A stretch of DNA of 64,000 nt. Source: Parascedosporium putredinis. Its lineage: Eukaryota > Ascomycota > Sordariomycetes > Microascales > Microascaceae. The notes beneath the pieces are model-generated. The model had not been told where the DNA came from and did not search any database. It saw only the letters and a list, made by a program, of their open reading frames with translations. Shown here piece by piece: positions 31,969 to 43,941 of this stretch; the first letter of the stretch is position 1, and every line of letters starts with the position of its first letter. The stretch spans positions 682,001-746,000 of the forward strand of contig CASHTG010000004.1 of assembly GCA_949357655.1 (NCBI GenBank). Direction: 5' to 3'. A program made the translations under genes and the position numbers.

Positions 31969-34900
31969 GGTGTTTTTTTCCTGTGTCGTCTCTCGACGTT
32001 TTTTTCGGCCTTGAGCTTGGGGGTTTTTTTCCCTCCTTACCCCTGGTTGTCAGGTGAGATGTGCCTTCTCGGTGTCGCGTCAAGGGATGATGCCTGCAGC
32101 TGCGCCACGGGACACCCGGGGTCAGGTCGAGCAAGGGAAGAATAATGAGGGCAAGGGTGATTGTGGGAGAGAGAGAAGGGGAGGAGAAAAAAAAACAATT
32201 GTGATCGATCCTGCAAGGCAAAAATGGGCAGGTCGCGATTGGCTCACCCCAACGTGGCGGCGAGTGTTGGTGGCGTTGGGAGCTAACGGGCCAAGGTTTA
32301 AAATCACATCCAAAGTAAAGACGCAAAAACAGTGTCTACGAACCAACCGTCTTGCGGAGATGAAGCGAAGGAGGAGAGAGGAGAGAGGAAACAGGCGATG
32401 AAAGGCCAATGCGGCGAAAAAAAGGGACTTCGAGACGGGATGGAGAAGAGAAAGATGCGGCCGCCGTCTAGGCCCAGATGGAACGCTGCTGACGAGGGAA
32501 AATTGGGGCGGATGGATGATGGGATGGATGGAGCAAGCAATTGTGACGAGCTGATGGATTGGAGCTAGCGAATTCCTGTTCTTTTTTTCTTTTCCTTTTT
32601 TGAGGAACCTAAACAGCTCTGGTGGGGTTTCCTATGATTTGAGGGAGCTTTGTCGACTTGGGCTACCCCTGCCCAGCTAATGGTATGAGATATTATTGCC
32701 TGGGGCGCACACGAGGAAGGGAAGGCGCCAAAGAGCAATCGATGCTTGCGCGTAAATGTGCGGTTTGGCGTGTGCCAATGCCAATACCAATGACCAATGC
32801 TGGCCAACCCCAACGCCAACGCCATTCGATGGAGAGAAAAGAGGCAAAGCTCGGCGTGCGGTGACAGCATATCGACGCGACTGGTCCGTGCAAAACAAGC
32901 TATTGACGCACGGCCAAGGAAACAGAATTGCAGTTGATGCCAGTGCTCTGTGTCCAAGTAATAGAGTGCCGGGGACCCGAAACGTCGTGTCCCAGGCGAA
33001 CACTGTGTCCATTCACGTCTCCTTGGGACTTGACGGGAATGGGCAAGATGGGATCCCCACAAGCCTTGTCCATCTTCCGATTCGGGTCGCGCCTGCTCCA
33101 CCGGCTCGTGTCATGATGACCGGGAATTTTTCAATGTTTCTTTGGGAAACTGGAAGTCACGGTCCAAGACGCGCCACCTGCTTCTCTCGACCAAGTTGCT
33201 CTCTTGGTAATAATAGTCTCCCTCGCGCTCCCTCCCTCGTTCCCTCCTCTTGGCACAAGGCCGGAGCCAATCTAAACTTTTTCTCATCATCTCGGCTTTT
33301 CCCTGCCAAGAAGGGTGCCCTTGCCAAAGGTTTCTTTCCTCGGGGCCTTATTAACCCGCTGTTGATGCTTGATGGCATTTTGGTCACACAGTGAATATTA
33401 AACACAAGGCTTGGAAGCCGCATCAAAGTACCGAAGTCATAGAATAGTCGACATAAGCACCAGTCCCAGCCATCCTTGGCAACCCCGCCTACGCTTTGAG
33501 GGGAAACTTGAGAGCCCTAATAAAGGGGAGTGATCCTCATCATTCCTGGAGTTTTGTGTTCAAGTAGAAATCGCAATGTATTGGAATAGCCCAGGATCCT
33601 TCGTCTCACGTGATTGACAGAGTTTACCTAGTAGACTTCACCCGCAACCTCCAGCGTCGAAGGAGCTGAAAGACTCGGCTTCATCAAATCGAGACGCCTC
33701 ATCTTTGGCAACCAAGTATTGCATGGGCGGGTTCCCTCTTCTCTTCGGGCGGCTCATCTCCTCGCTTTAATCTCCTCTTCTTGGTGAGTTGGAGAAAATC
33801 TTTCACGAACCTACGTGCATCGAGGGTGTTGATACCTTTGAACGGTTGGACCATCCATTGGCTGTGTATAGAGGGTGGGCCTTCCCCAGCAAAGCCTTCA
33901 AGAAAGAAATCTCGATCCATCTCCTCGTTACATGTAGTATATGAGGGCCATTAAGCCGTCTATATATAATATCTTAAGGGTGCAAGCGCGCGACTCCTCT
34001 TGTAACAGCAACACGTAGCGTTATCGAGCCTGGGAACTATCACAGATGTGGGTACCGCTATGTCAACTTGTGAACCGGTGTATTGTTTATTGCCTAAGTA
34101 ATAATCAATTATGCCGCGATCTCCGCAAGCCCTATCGCATGCTCGACGAGAAGGACACGAATTCTCGGGGCTCATAATGCAACTTTGGTAGATAGACCGG
34201 CCGACTCTCGAGTCATGTTTATCCTCGCATTCACGACTATCAAAGGGGGTATCCTTCTAGATGGTTTTTTGTTTCCTACCCCAAAGCTTTGAAAAGACCA
34301 TGGAGCGTAGAGCAATTGCTCCCAGTTCCCTACCAATCACACGTTTATCTAGATAACAGCCCGGACTGGATTGTGTTGATGATTCCTAGAGCTACATATA
34401 TTTGTGCTTCGCACACGTTGACCTCAGAACCTAAACTGATTCGAGTGTGGGGTCTCGTTTCTTGCTTGATTGGATCTGCTATTCAATATATCAGGGTTAG
34501 GAACTAGTATGCCAAAGGTACCTACGATATATAAACGTTGTCTCATGAGGACGCTTGGATTCTTCGAGGTGTCGAGAGGCTTCCAGACTTCCAACGCCGC
34601 CCACACATTGAATGAATGCGTGGATAAATATATTTCTTTTCCTTGGCTCCTTATCATCAAAACAAGGTAGACTTGAGTGAGATTGTTGTTGGGCGGCTGT
34701 CGGGGAATATAATTGCAACGGAGGTTGAATATGTCATGATAATTGATCCATATATACGGATCCATGGATATATATATTCCAGCATTTCGAGATATAGCTT
34801 TTAAAATCTCTACGTTCGCACAACGACCATGACCCTTGCTTCTAATATCGGGAAAGGAATGCTATGGCGTTTAGTGATAAGAGGAGAGAGGTATATTTCG

Positions 34901-35658
34901 GTTTCAAGATCCATATATGTATATTATTTCCAATCCATGGTATGCCTATCTCTTTCTCAACAATGTAATAGCAACCGAAGTGTCCAAGTTAAAGTGGAAC
35001 AGTATACGCTACATCTCCCATAACGCCGGCATGTCCACCATATTCAAGAGTTTCTCATCGTTTAAATATATCCATGGATGGATGGATGGATATATATTTC
35101 TATTCTCTGCAAAGGTGGGAGGGGTAGGCGCACAAGCGTCAACCGCTGGATTTATTAGCAGCACATGCATTTCTTGGTGGCTCAACATCGCCTCCAATTT
35201 ATTGTTTTGTTTTTATCCATTTACAAGATATTATTAAGATAAGAAACAAAGTATATTATAAACTGTTAAACTAAGATAATTCAAACTCTACAATTGCAAT
35301 AAGAAGATATACACATTTTTCAACGAACTCTACTAACATTCCAGGACCTATGAGGCGTCTAGGATCTCGGGATGACATGAGATATAGATGCCTTGAACGC
35401 GCCGAATAATATAATTCGGAACACTATATCTAGTGTCCGCAGTAAACTTTGCCTTTCTTCGCCCTTGTATAGTATAAGTAGGCTTCTTTTATTATCATAT
35501 TAAATATGTAGAGTTCTCATTCTCATGGATTATCCGCCGCTTCCACAGCCTCCGCCCCGACGTCTCCTGATTTTCACGTTGCCATGTCTGTCGGGAAAGC
35601 GCCGAGCGAAACTTGGAAGTTGACACCAATTGTGCAGTCCACTTTCAATAAGCAATCG
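31969..35658. other. Intergenic region, partly an AT-rich island
   Basis: About 3.7 kb. The first half is GC-balanced with polypurine tracts and a CCAAT hexamer cluster. From about 33950 to 35560 the sequence becomes markedly AT-rich with TATATA and GGATCCATATA-type palindromic patches and no open frame of note. Such composition in ascomycetes often marks a transposon relic degraded by repeat-induced point mutation, but I see no terminal repeats or transposase remnant. It ends at a tRNA gene. Confidence 0.5.
32775..32798 (+). repeat. Cluster of four CCAAT boxes
   Basis: CCAAT occurs at 32775, 32781, 32787 and 32794, followed by CCAAC units to 32820. It reads as a degenerate CCAATR hexamer array and also offers several potential binding sites for the CCAAT-binding complex, about 0.8 kb upstream of the chromo-domain gene. 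Confidence 0.65.
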
Positions 35659-35760
35659 GGTAAGATGGCCGAGCGGTCTAAGGCGCCAGGTTAAGGTTAG
35701 CTTAACGAAATAATTCCTGGTCCAGGTAACTGGGCGTGAGTTCGAATCTCACTCTTATCA
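35659..35760 (+). tRNA. tRNA-Leu(AAG): tRNA-Leu(AAG) with 18-nt intron
   Basis: Class II leucine tRNA. The acceptor stem GGTAAGA pairs with TCTTATC (one G-U), discriminator A at 35760. The D arm is TGGCCGAGCGGTCTAAGGC, a match to the internal A box. The anticodon stem CCAGG (35686-35690) pairs with CCTGG (35716-35720), and the loop reads TTAAGG with anticodon AAG at 35693-35695. An 18-nt intron (35697-35714) starts one base after the anticodon and contains CTTAA, able to pair with the anticodon region. The long variable arm is followed by the T arm GTGAG-TTCGAAT-CTCAC. Confidence 0.95.
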
Positions 35761-38700
35761 ATTCTTTTTGTCCCTCTTATCGGTGCGTGGGGGCTTTTAT
35801 CCCTCACATCCTGATGACTCCGCCTGTCATTTTTGCATGTATTACTTGACCAATTTTTACATCAATGCATTAAATGAGTATGGTTTTACGGAATATATCA
35901 ATCTGAAGGGATTTTGTTGTGTGATGCCGTCAAGGGGCTTGATCTTTACATATGGAGAGACGGGACTTTCGATGGGAGGGTTTACGAATGATCACATGCA
36001 CTAGCCACAAGATTCTTTCCCGCTCTTGACTACCGCCCATGGGTTGACTCCCGTCTTGAAATAGTCAAGCATCCTATGTATGGTCGCGGAAGCGGCAGCT
36101 GAGCGGATTATCAAGGTCGTCGTTGGAACAAAAACATGAAAATGGTCAGATGCGAGGTTCGATCTCACTGGTGTCCGATGGCTACTTTCCTAGAAGAACG
36201 GGAACTTCTGCAAGGTCTCGAGTCTAAAAGACAAAGCGACTGGGCACTGGCATCTGAGTATAGCAACCCTCTCCGGGGTAGGTTTCATCTGTCGTATGGA
36301 ACGTGCCGCATGCGTAAACACTGGGAGGATGGTGACCGTGGACGGCACGAACATGCTCCCATAGATGTTTGCGGCATGGGAGATAACGGCATGGTACCTT
36401 TGGCGTCTGTAGACATCCTAGGGGCCCATGGAAGATTGGTCACAGAAGGGAGAAAACAGGATTAAGATGTTCTCCATAAGATGAGAGAAGAGTGGGCTAC
36501 AAGTTATATATAGATGAAGAGATGAAGAATCTGTAGAGTCTCCTCCCATTTCCTTTTCCTCCTGGCATGGAAACCTTGTAGACCTGTCGCGATCCAGTCG
36601 AATGGCAAGTCAGGTCTTGTGTTGCCCTGGACGACAAGAGACCTGCTACAATGGGCCCTGAGTGTCTCCTACTGTATCAAACCAAGAGTGGAGGAGACTA
36701 AGTTGAGACGTGTTGAGCAGGGTTGAGTTGAGTCGGGCTATGCCCACAGTGATGAAGGGTCGGCGAGAGAAAAATAAAAAAACAGGTTCGCCAAGTGGCG
36801 GCTCTAGCTCGCACATATCGGGCATCGAGGAAGATTCTCAAAATGTCTCAAGGATAGACACTCCTTACCCTAGCTATTTCAAAAACTAGTCTTTGGGCAT
36901 GGTTCGAGTCCCTGAGCCATGGGGTCTCACCCTGTAATTTACGAGCACGCCCATTTGAACACCTTCCTCACGTTCTCTCGCGGGATAGGTGTGTTGTCCC
37001 ATTACCTCACTTTTTTCCGAGAATGCATCGTGCCGGTTTTGCCCCGTTTACTCTACCCCACTCGCTCGCTCGCTTTATTCGATGCCGCGCTAGTCTCTTC
37101 AAGTCTCAGCCTGAGTCCTCCCCGTTTCGCCATGGACTGAGAGGGATGGATGACTATCACAAGCGTGTCGATTCGAGCTTTGAGCGGGCAAGGCTTGGAG
37201 GAGGGAGGAAGGTGAGGTCATGAGGAAGAGGATTATGCATTGCTAGCCCTTTCTTTTTCTCCCTGTTGACATATGTATAGCGTCAGAGATGTCAGCTGCA
37301 CGATGCAGTATGCATCCTGTGACAGTTTGGCATCACAGAAGCGTTACAGCCACAGAAAGGATAAAATCGGGGGACAACATGCAGGTGGTTCTGCAGAGGC
37401 ATGCGAGATGGACCCTTTGATCCCTTCATGTTGTCACCGGATGATCAGAGGCCCATCACACTCCTTTTGGCTCGTTGGGACACTGGACTAGGGCGATCTC
37501 GTGCAAGTGTCTTACAGACTCTGTATAGCCTAGGGTTTGAATGGAAGCTATCTAGTGGCAAATTAGTTGTCTTCTGGCCTGGCACCACAGTGGCTAGTGT
37601 AGTAAAGTTGATAGCTACTGGGCTGCAATGTTGTCTCTCTCTAAGAAGTGAATAGACGGGTCAAGGCAGGTGACTTTCTTCATATTTTGATCGATCAACT
37701 TTTGTCGTGTTATCGAGGGTGATCTCTCCGGACTTTTGTTCCACTGGGATGGTGAATGGATCCACTGCCATTTTACAGGAATAGAACAATCTATACCGTG
37801 GGAGATCGGGATCGGCATCGTGGTTCACGACGACCATGAGATGGCCCTCGAAGGAGTGGAAATGTGATATCAAGAGGGAAGCGAAAAACAGGAGAGATCT
37901 CTCCGGAGGAGAGAGAGACGATAGACAAGACCCGTGCGCTCAAGAACCATCTGCAACAGCGGTTCCTCGGACGTGGCAACGGTGTTCACCCGTTTGGATC
38001 GAAGAATGGGAGCGAAATCTTTTTGAATCAGAATCAGCCATATCTCCCGAGGGGATGCGAGCGGACCCGGCGGATCCGCTGGGCCTTGACGACTCGAAGG
38101 AACACGTAGGGACCGAGCTAACTGGGTGTATTAGACGTTGGGCTATTGGGTTGTCTGTCGACCTTTTGCTAGAGGCCTCGCTAGTCTGGTCTGAAGAGAG
38201 TGAAACAGATGAAGGAAGTGGATAACGGCGGGCGGAAAAGCCACTGTGCCTCGACCTCGGAGCGGTTTGAGTCCCGCGCCGCATCCCGGTCCATGGGGGC
38301 ATGGGCGGGCGTGAGAGTGATGTGCGATATATGTTTAGGGATCGCCAGAAGAGCGGGCCAGAAATTAAATGAAAACGAAAGAAAAAGACAAAAAACCAAG
38401 GAACACACTCTGAGCTAGGGGGTAAGAAGGACTATGACCAGAAGAGATTTGAACAATAACACAGCGCTGCTCCTTTCCTCAAGTGAACAAACAGGGCCTG
38501 CGAGAGCCTTGGTCGGTAGTCTCAAAATGCGAGTCCTTTGGCTTACCAAGGTCGAACTCGTGTCGAACAAAGCTGGGAAATCAAATCTACTACCGGGGGT
38601 GACGTCAAAAGTGTGGCTTCATGGGGGAAAGCATGGCAATCGTGTGTGTAAGAGCGTGCCACTGTTGACTCCCTACCGAGGTATCCATAGGATGACTGGA

Positions 38701-40598
38701 TGATGCTAATTTTGGCTCATCTCGCTGTACACGCGGAAATTGGTGGGGGCAAACGATTCGCTTGTGCTGTGTCTCTCGAGAAAAAACTAGGAACCTCGGA
38801 CACATTGTCTTTTGCGCCTGTCGCAGGCTACGGCGCCCCGGCTCGCAGCCTGGCAGGAGGGATTCCATGTATTGGATATTGCATGTGGCTACTATTGATG
38901 CAATAGTACATGCGAGCCCATTCGCGTTTTCCTTCCGAAAATCAAGAACCCGCTGGTACGGATTCCGAGGCTGCCTCTACCACTCGCCGCCCCCACTCCA
39001 CCTGTGCTTGCTTCTTCCTCGCCCAGCTTTCCTTTTTCCAGCACCCGACTATCGTAGCGCTTGAGACATTGCCCCCTTGGATAAGTTGGCCTCGAGAATC
39101 CCGCGACGTCGTACCCGGCAATGTATATTTTCCTGTGAAATCGTTCGTCTTGGGTGTCGTTCGTCCGACCCGGGATACGGCGCGGGTACAAGCGAGGGAC
39201 CTACCCCGGATCTGGAACACGTCTATCCTAAGAACTTGCTTTTGTGCAGGCCCTTTCCCTCCCGCAGGTGACAACCCTCCCTCTCTCTCTCCCTCTTTCC
39301 CTGCAAGGTCCGGATAGATAGACTTTGTCTTGGCCACTTCGTTTTGCTCCACTTCCCTCTCCTCGGCCGCCTTGCCCCTGCAGTTTGGGCCTCGACTCTT
39401 GGCTGTTTGGCCCTGTCGAGAACGCCTCCCTCCAAATTGCCTCATTCCAAGCTGTCTCACACAGCGTTATGGAACGCTGCCTCGCCGGAGCTAGACGCAG
39501 GAAGGACCGTTCTCTCAGTCACCGAACCCTGCCTATCCCTCGACTTGCCACGAGCCCCCCTTCCCCCTCCTCTGCTGTCTTTTACCGTTTGCCGGTCCTT
39601 GCCTACTAGGTAGGGCCTGGGCTCCTCTGTTTTGGTCCCCGTACCTCTAGTTGAGTACGTGGGATGGATATTCTCGACCCTCTTCTCCACTGTGTTTCGG
39701 TCATCTATTGCTCGCTTGCGCATCCCAATACTCCATAGGTGAGCACTCCCTTTTATTAGGTTGGTCTCATCAAAAGGACGGCGGCCGTACTATCTAAACT
39801 GGGATCCAGTGCAATGAAAGGATAGAGACGTTTCTCTTCCGGTGGGATACCCTGCTCGACAGCGTACACTGGCCGAGCGGGCTGATCGGGAAGGCTTGCT
39901 CCTTCGGCATGTACTCCCCTGCTCCGCCGATACCCTAGTCTACCTCACCCATCCCTCGCCTGCAGCGCCGATGCGACGGCACATCTGCGAGGTAAAAGAT
40001 GGTGTCCCGAGGTACCTACATCTCGGGCACACTACTGCCGGCTTATACCCATGTGGGGATCTTTCTTTTTTTCTTTTTTTCTTGTTTCTTTTTTTCCCTT
40101 GTTTTGGTTCCGTCCCTCACAGACCCTCAGGACACGATACCCCCGGTCGTTTTTGTCATTACACTTCGATGAAGATGGAGAAGGTCTCACAAGCCTTGCT
40201 CCTTGGATTATGTTTTCCACTTCCTTGTCTTGCATTGGCCTGTTGTCCGAGCTGAGGCTCTGGGACGGGGACGCGGAGGAAGGAGGGGGGCCTCTGTTGT
40301 TGTTGTTTCTTTTCCCCATTCTTCCTTTTTACCCTTCCTGGACACTCTTGACTTTCTATAGGAACGAGTTGGGTATAAAGCAGGTGGGATTTCCCAACTT
40401 GATTTCGATTCTTTCTTCTTGTCACCATCACCAACCAGCTTCTCTAGCAATTCACTCGTTTCGCAACAGCACTTCCCACTCGCCGGCTGCTCTCTCTTGC
40501 CAAAGGCCTGTGCCTAGCACTTACACTCGCTTCTTATTTTATTAATATCTTAATATCTCTCATTCCTTTTTTTTTCTTCTGCCTGAAAGGTTCGCAAG
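35761..40598. other. Intergenic region without a recognisable gene
   Basis: About 4.8 kb. Two plus-strand frames have fairly protein-like composition (37401-37655, 84 aa; 37836-38225, 129 aa with an acidic C-terminal half) but no known motif, and the antisense of the second is equally open, so I do not call them. A GGTTCGAGTCC box-B-like sequence (36902-36912) has no matching tRNA fold. The last 600 bp is T-rich and pyrimidine-rich and is the likely promoter and leader of the WSC gene. Confidence 0.45.
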
Positions 40599-41990
40599 AT
40601 GAAGTTCTCCGAGAGCATCCTGCTGGGCATGGCCCTCCCCGTCCTCGCCTCCGCTGCGGGACTCCCGGGCGACTACCCCTCCTCCGTCGTCAGGCCGTGA
40701 GCAACACCACCACCGTTGCGAGCACCGATACCAACACTGCGACCGAGTCTGCCACCAGCAGCACGGAGCTCACCACCTCTGACGAGCCCACTTCCACTGG
40801 GACCGGCACCTCCTCCAGTGGCAGCAGCTCCACCGCCACCGTCACTGGAAGGGCCCCCAACCCCACCGCCGTCGGCGGGTTCGTCGACCTCGGCTGCGCT
40901 GGTCCTGGTAGCGACTCGGAGGAGTTCACGCTCAGGTACAGCGCAGCAACCAACGATATCGAAGAATGCGCCGCCTCTTGCCAAGATGCTGCTTACTTCG
41001 GTGTCCACGATGCCGACTGCTACTGTGCCGACTCTGGCAACCAGAGTGACAACCTTGTCGATGATGCCCAATGCGACATTCCTTGCCCCGGCAACGCCGA
41101 ACAGACCTGTGGTGGTGATGCTGTCGTCGGTCGTCGTGCCCTCCCTGGCGGCATCTATATCAACCTCTACATTCGCGCCGACATCCAGGACCCCACCACC
41201 GTCACGGTCCCCGTTACCGAGACCACTACTTTCACAACCACTGACACTACTACCATTGTCACCTGCCCCAGCACTGGTTTCTGCTCCACCTCCACCAAGA
41301 CGGATACCAAGACCATCACCACCACCTACTGCCCCGATGACTGCGAGGGTCCTTGGTGCCCCAAGCCCAAGCCTCCCCTGCTCCTACCCACAAGCCTAAG
41401 CCCCCGGCCCTCCTTCTCCTCCTAAGCCTCACCCCAAGCCCCCTCAGCACGGTGGTGGCAACGGTGGCAACGGCGGCAATGGTGGTAACGGTGGTAACGG
41501 CGGTCACGGTGGTGGTCACGGCGGCAACGGTGGTAACGGAGGCAACGGCGGCAACGGTGGAAACGGCGGTGGCAACGGTGGCAACGGTGGCCACGGAGGC
41601 AACGGAGGCAACGGTGGTAACGGTGGCGGCAACGGTGGCAACGGAGGCAACGGCGGCAACGGAGGCAATGGCGGCAACGGCGGCGGCAACGGCGGCGGCA
41701 ACGGAGGCAACGGCGGCAACGGTGGCAACGGTGGCAACGGCGGCTCTGGCTCTGGTGCTGGCGGCTCCGGCTCCGGCTCCGGCTCTGGCTCTGGCTCTGG
41801 CTCTGGCTCCGGCGCTGGTGGCTCTGGCTCTGGCTCTGGTGCCGGTGGCTCTGGTTCCGGCTCCGGCGCTGGTGGCTCCGGCTCCGGCTCCGGCTCCGAT
41901 GGCGGCTCCGGCGGCTTCGTCACTGCCGGTGCTGGCAAGACTATCTTCGGCGCTGGTGCTCTTGCCCTCGCCCTGGCTCTTGCCTTCTAA
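40599..41990 (+). CDS. GPI-anchored WSC-domain cell-wall protein with Gly-Asn/Gly-Ser repeats
   Basis: Probable cell-surface glycan-binding or wall-structural protein. Signal peptide MKFSESILLGMALPVLASA, then a dibasic RRQ Kex2-type site, a Ser/Thr-rich stretch, and a WSC domain (about residues 90-170: GGFVDLGCAG ... CAASCQDAAYFGVHDADCYCAD ... CDIPCPGNAEQTCGG). A Thr-rich segment and a Pro/Lys linker lead to about 95 residues of NGG repeats and about 60 of GS/GA repeats. The C-terminus GKTIFGAGALALALALAF is a classical GPI signal. Three one-base gaps in C runs (40676-40679, 41375-41378, 41408-41410) must be assumed; they give 464 aa exactly. Without them the frame would stop after 33 codons. 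There is no kinase or predicted cytoplasmic tail, so it is not a Wsc1-type sensor. Confidence 0.85.
41450..41918 (+). repeat. Coding NGG and GS tandem repeats
   Basis: Trinucleotide-based tandem array AAC-GGT/C-GGC (41457-41742) followed by GGC-TCC/TCT units (41742-41918) inside the WSC gene. Reverse-strand frames here (Pro-Leu-Pro) are shadows. Confidence 0.9.
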
Positions 41991-43941
41991 GTGGACTAAA
42001 GGCATGCCCCTCGCCACCTCAAGGCAGCCGCACGGCATACTACATCGTGCGCGCTTTAGGTACGGGATCACGGGTTGCCGCAATCCAAATACAAAGTCTT
42101 GACTTTGATAATATGCTGGACAGCTTGGGACTTTTGGTAACTTTTCTAGAACTCGAGGAATGTTCACATGTATCTAGCTAGCTTCAAAGAATATCCTTTG
42201 AAACATTACATTTTCCTTTGTATTAATGGAATTGCTTTCATGTCTAAAAACGGTAAACTTGGAGGTGCACGCACGCTGGTGACATCCATTACATTTTGTA
42301 GGGTCCACTCACTCTCTTGAGGCCACCATCGCCCTCCCTTGCCTTTGGCTTGTTAATCTGCCGCATTTGTGCGGCTCGATAAAACTTGTGCTAATCCTCG
42401 TGAGAGGCCGAGAGGTAAGTCCTGTGCTCCTTTCTGAACTGGTCCCTAGATCCCGGACATGCAGGAACGCAGGCGATCAAGGGTTTGCCTACCCGCATGT
42501 AAGCGAGTCGATCATCAATCGGCTGATGGACTTCTCAGGGGACTGACACATATCTCACTTTTCCGAGGACACTTCGGGGTATTTCTCCCGGCCAGGGCTC
42601 TCTTTACGTCTATTTTTCCATTCTTCTTTTGTTTTTCCCCCTTTCCTTTCAATACACTATAGGCAACGGTCCCTTGTAGGTGGTTCCATGCACTTTTGGT
42701 GCGTCTGAGTCGTCGCCCGAGAAGAAGCAACGCTGCGTGAGACAACAAGCGGAACAAAACTGACACCAATACGTCGAAATAGGATAGTTGGAGAGACATT
42801 ATGACCTCGCGTAAAATTAACCCTTCGTGATTTGAATCAATTCAGTCTCCTGTCCTCCTCCGTCTTTTCATCTCTCTTTTTTGCCTTCTGTCTGTTTTTA
42901 TTTTTCATTTCTTGGCTGCAGGTCGACCTTGCTTCGAATCCAGGCACTTGCATTTGGCGAGGGTGAATAAGCTCAACCAACCCGTTACTTATTTTGAGGG
43001 AAACAGGGATCAGTGGCGGGCGCCTGCGACTGTCAAGAACAAGGCAGAAAAGAAAGGACGCCAAAAAAAAAAAAAACATACAAAACCGGGGATTCGCTGG
43101 TCGTCACCGACCCAACTACTAGTCCGGCGCTTCGCAGCTTGTGTACAGGGAGCGGACGGGACCCTCAATTTTCTACGAGCTATGGTCGTATGTGGTGAGT
43201 AAAGCCTGGATTGTCCATTATGAAGATAGGTCGCTATCGCAACCAAGTGGCCGTGTTAGCATTCCTCTCAATGGAGATGTTCAGGGGTTTCGCGCTCATC
43301 GTGAGAATCTTCACCTAGCGCATAGTTACGAGTGCAAGCCTACCGGAAGCCCACTTCAAAATGTCGGTCTTGCTAGGTTCCATGTTTTGCAGCTGTCACG
43401 CGAAACTTGATGGCTTTTACCGAGGATGGATGGATGTAATGCAGATGTCACAGGTCGGCATTCTCAAGAGATTCCCGAGACATTGCTCCTTGGTGCATAA
43501 CCCGGGCAGCCCTCCTTGAGAGGCCGAGTAGGGGCGGCTGAAGGGTTGCTTTTGCTTTCTGCCAAGAGCATGGTAGTCGAGTCGTACAATATTGAAACGA
43601 CGGCTGTCACAGGCGCATTTCTATGCAATCGTATGGGAGCAGGCAAGGGTTGGGATGAGCCTCCTGGGAGAGATAGGCTGGAGTGGAGACGATTGCGTTG
43701 AATGATGAAGAAGCAAAGCTTTGAGAGTCTTTTGCCATGTGACATTAAACGGCTGGGCTCCCCTGTAACGATCTATAGGAAAAGAAAGCAAGCGTCCGTT
43801 TACCTTATGCCCTGGTCTATAGCACGCGGTTTCTGGACTTGATGGAAATGAAGAGTGATGGCAGGGGCTGCGCCGAGAAAACACTAGAGGCGACGTAAGA
43901 AACAAAAAGTGTAGAAATCGCTTCAGCCACTTCGTGTTCAC
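41991..43941. other. Intergenic region between convergent genes
   Basis: About 1.95 kb between the WSC gene and the NRPS-like gene, both ending here. It holds A-rich (43062-43080) and T-rich (42880-42910) tracts. No gene or structured RNA recognised. Confidence 0.5.

Noticed and set aside
36060..36180. Degenerate tRNA-Ser/Leu-like fragment (GCTGAGCGG ... GAGGTTCGATCTC)
   Set aside because: The pieces cannot be joined into a cloverleaf; similarity is limited to two short boxes.
36902..36912. GGTTCGAGTCC box-B match as a second tRNA
   Set aside because: The T stem has a mismatch and no acceptor, D or anticodon arm can be folded around it.
41316..42167. 283-codon minus-strand frame and the nested Pro-Leu-Pro frame 41516-41938
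   Set aside because: Both are antisense readings of the NGG/GS repeat of the WSC gene.
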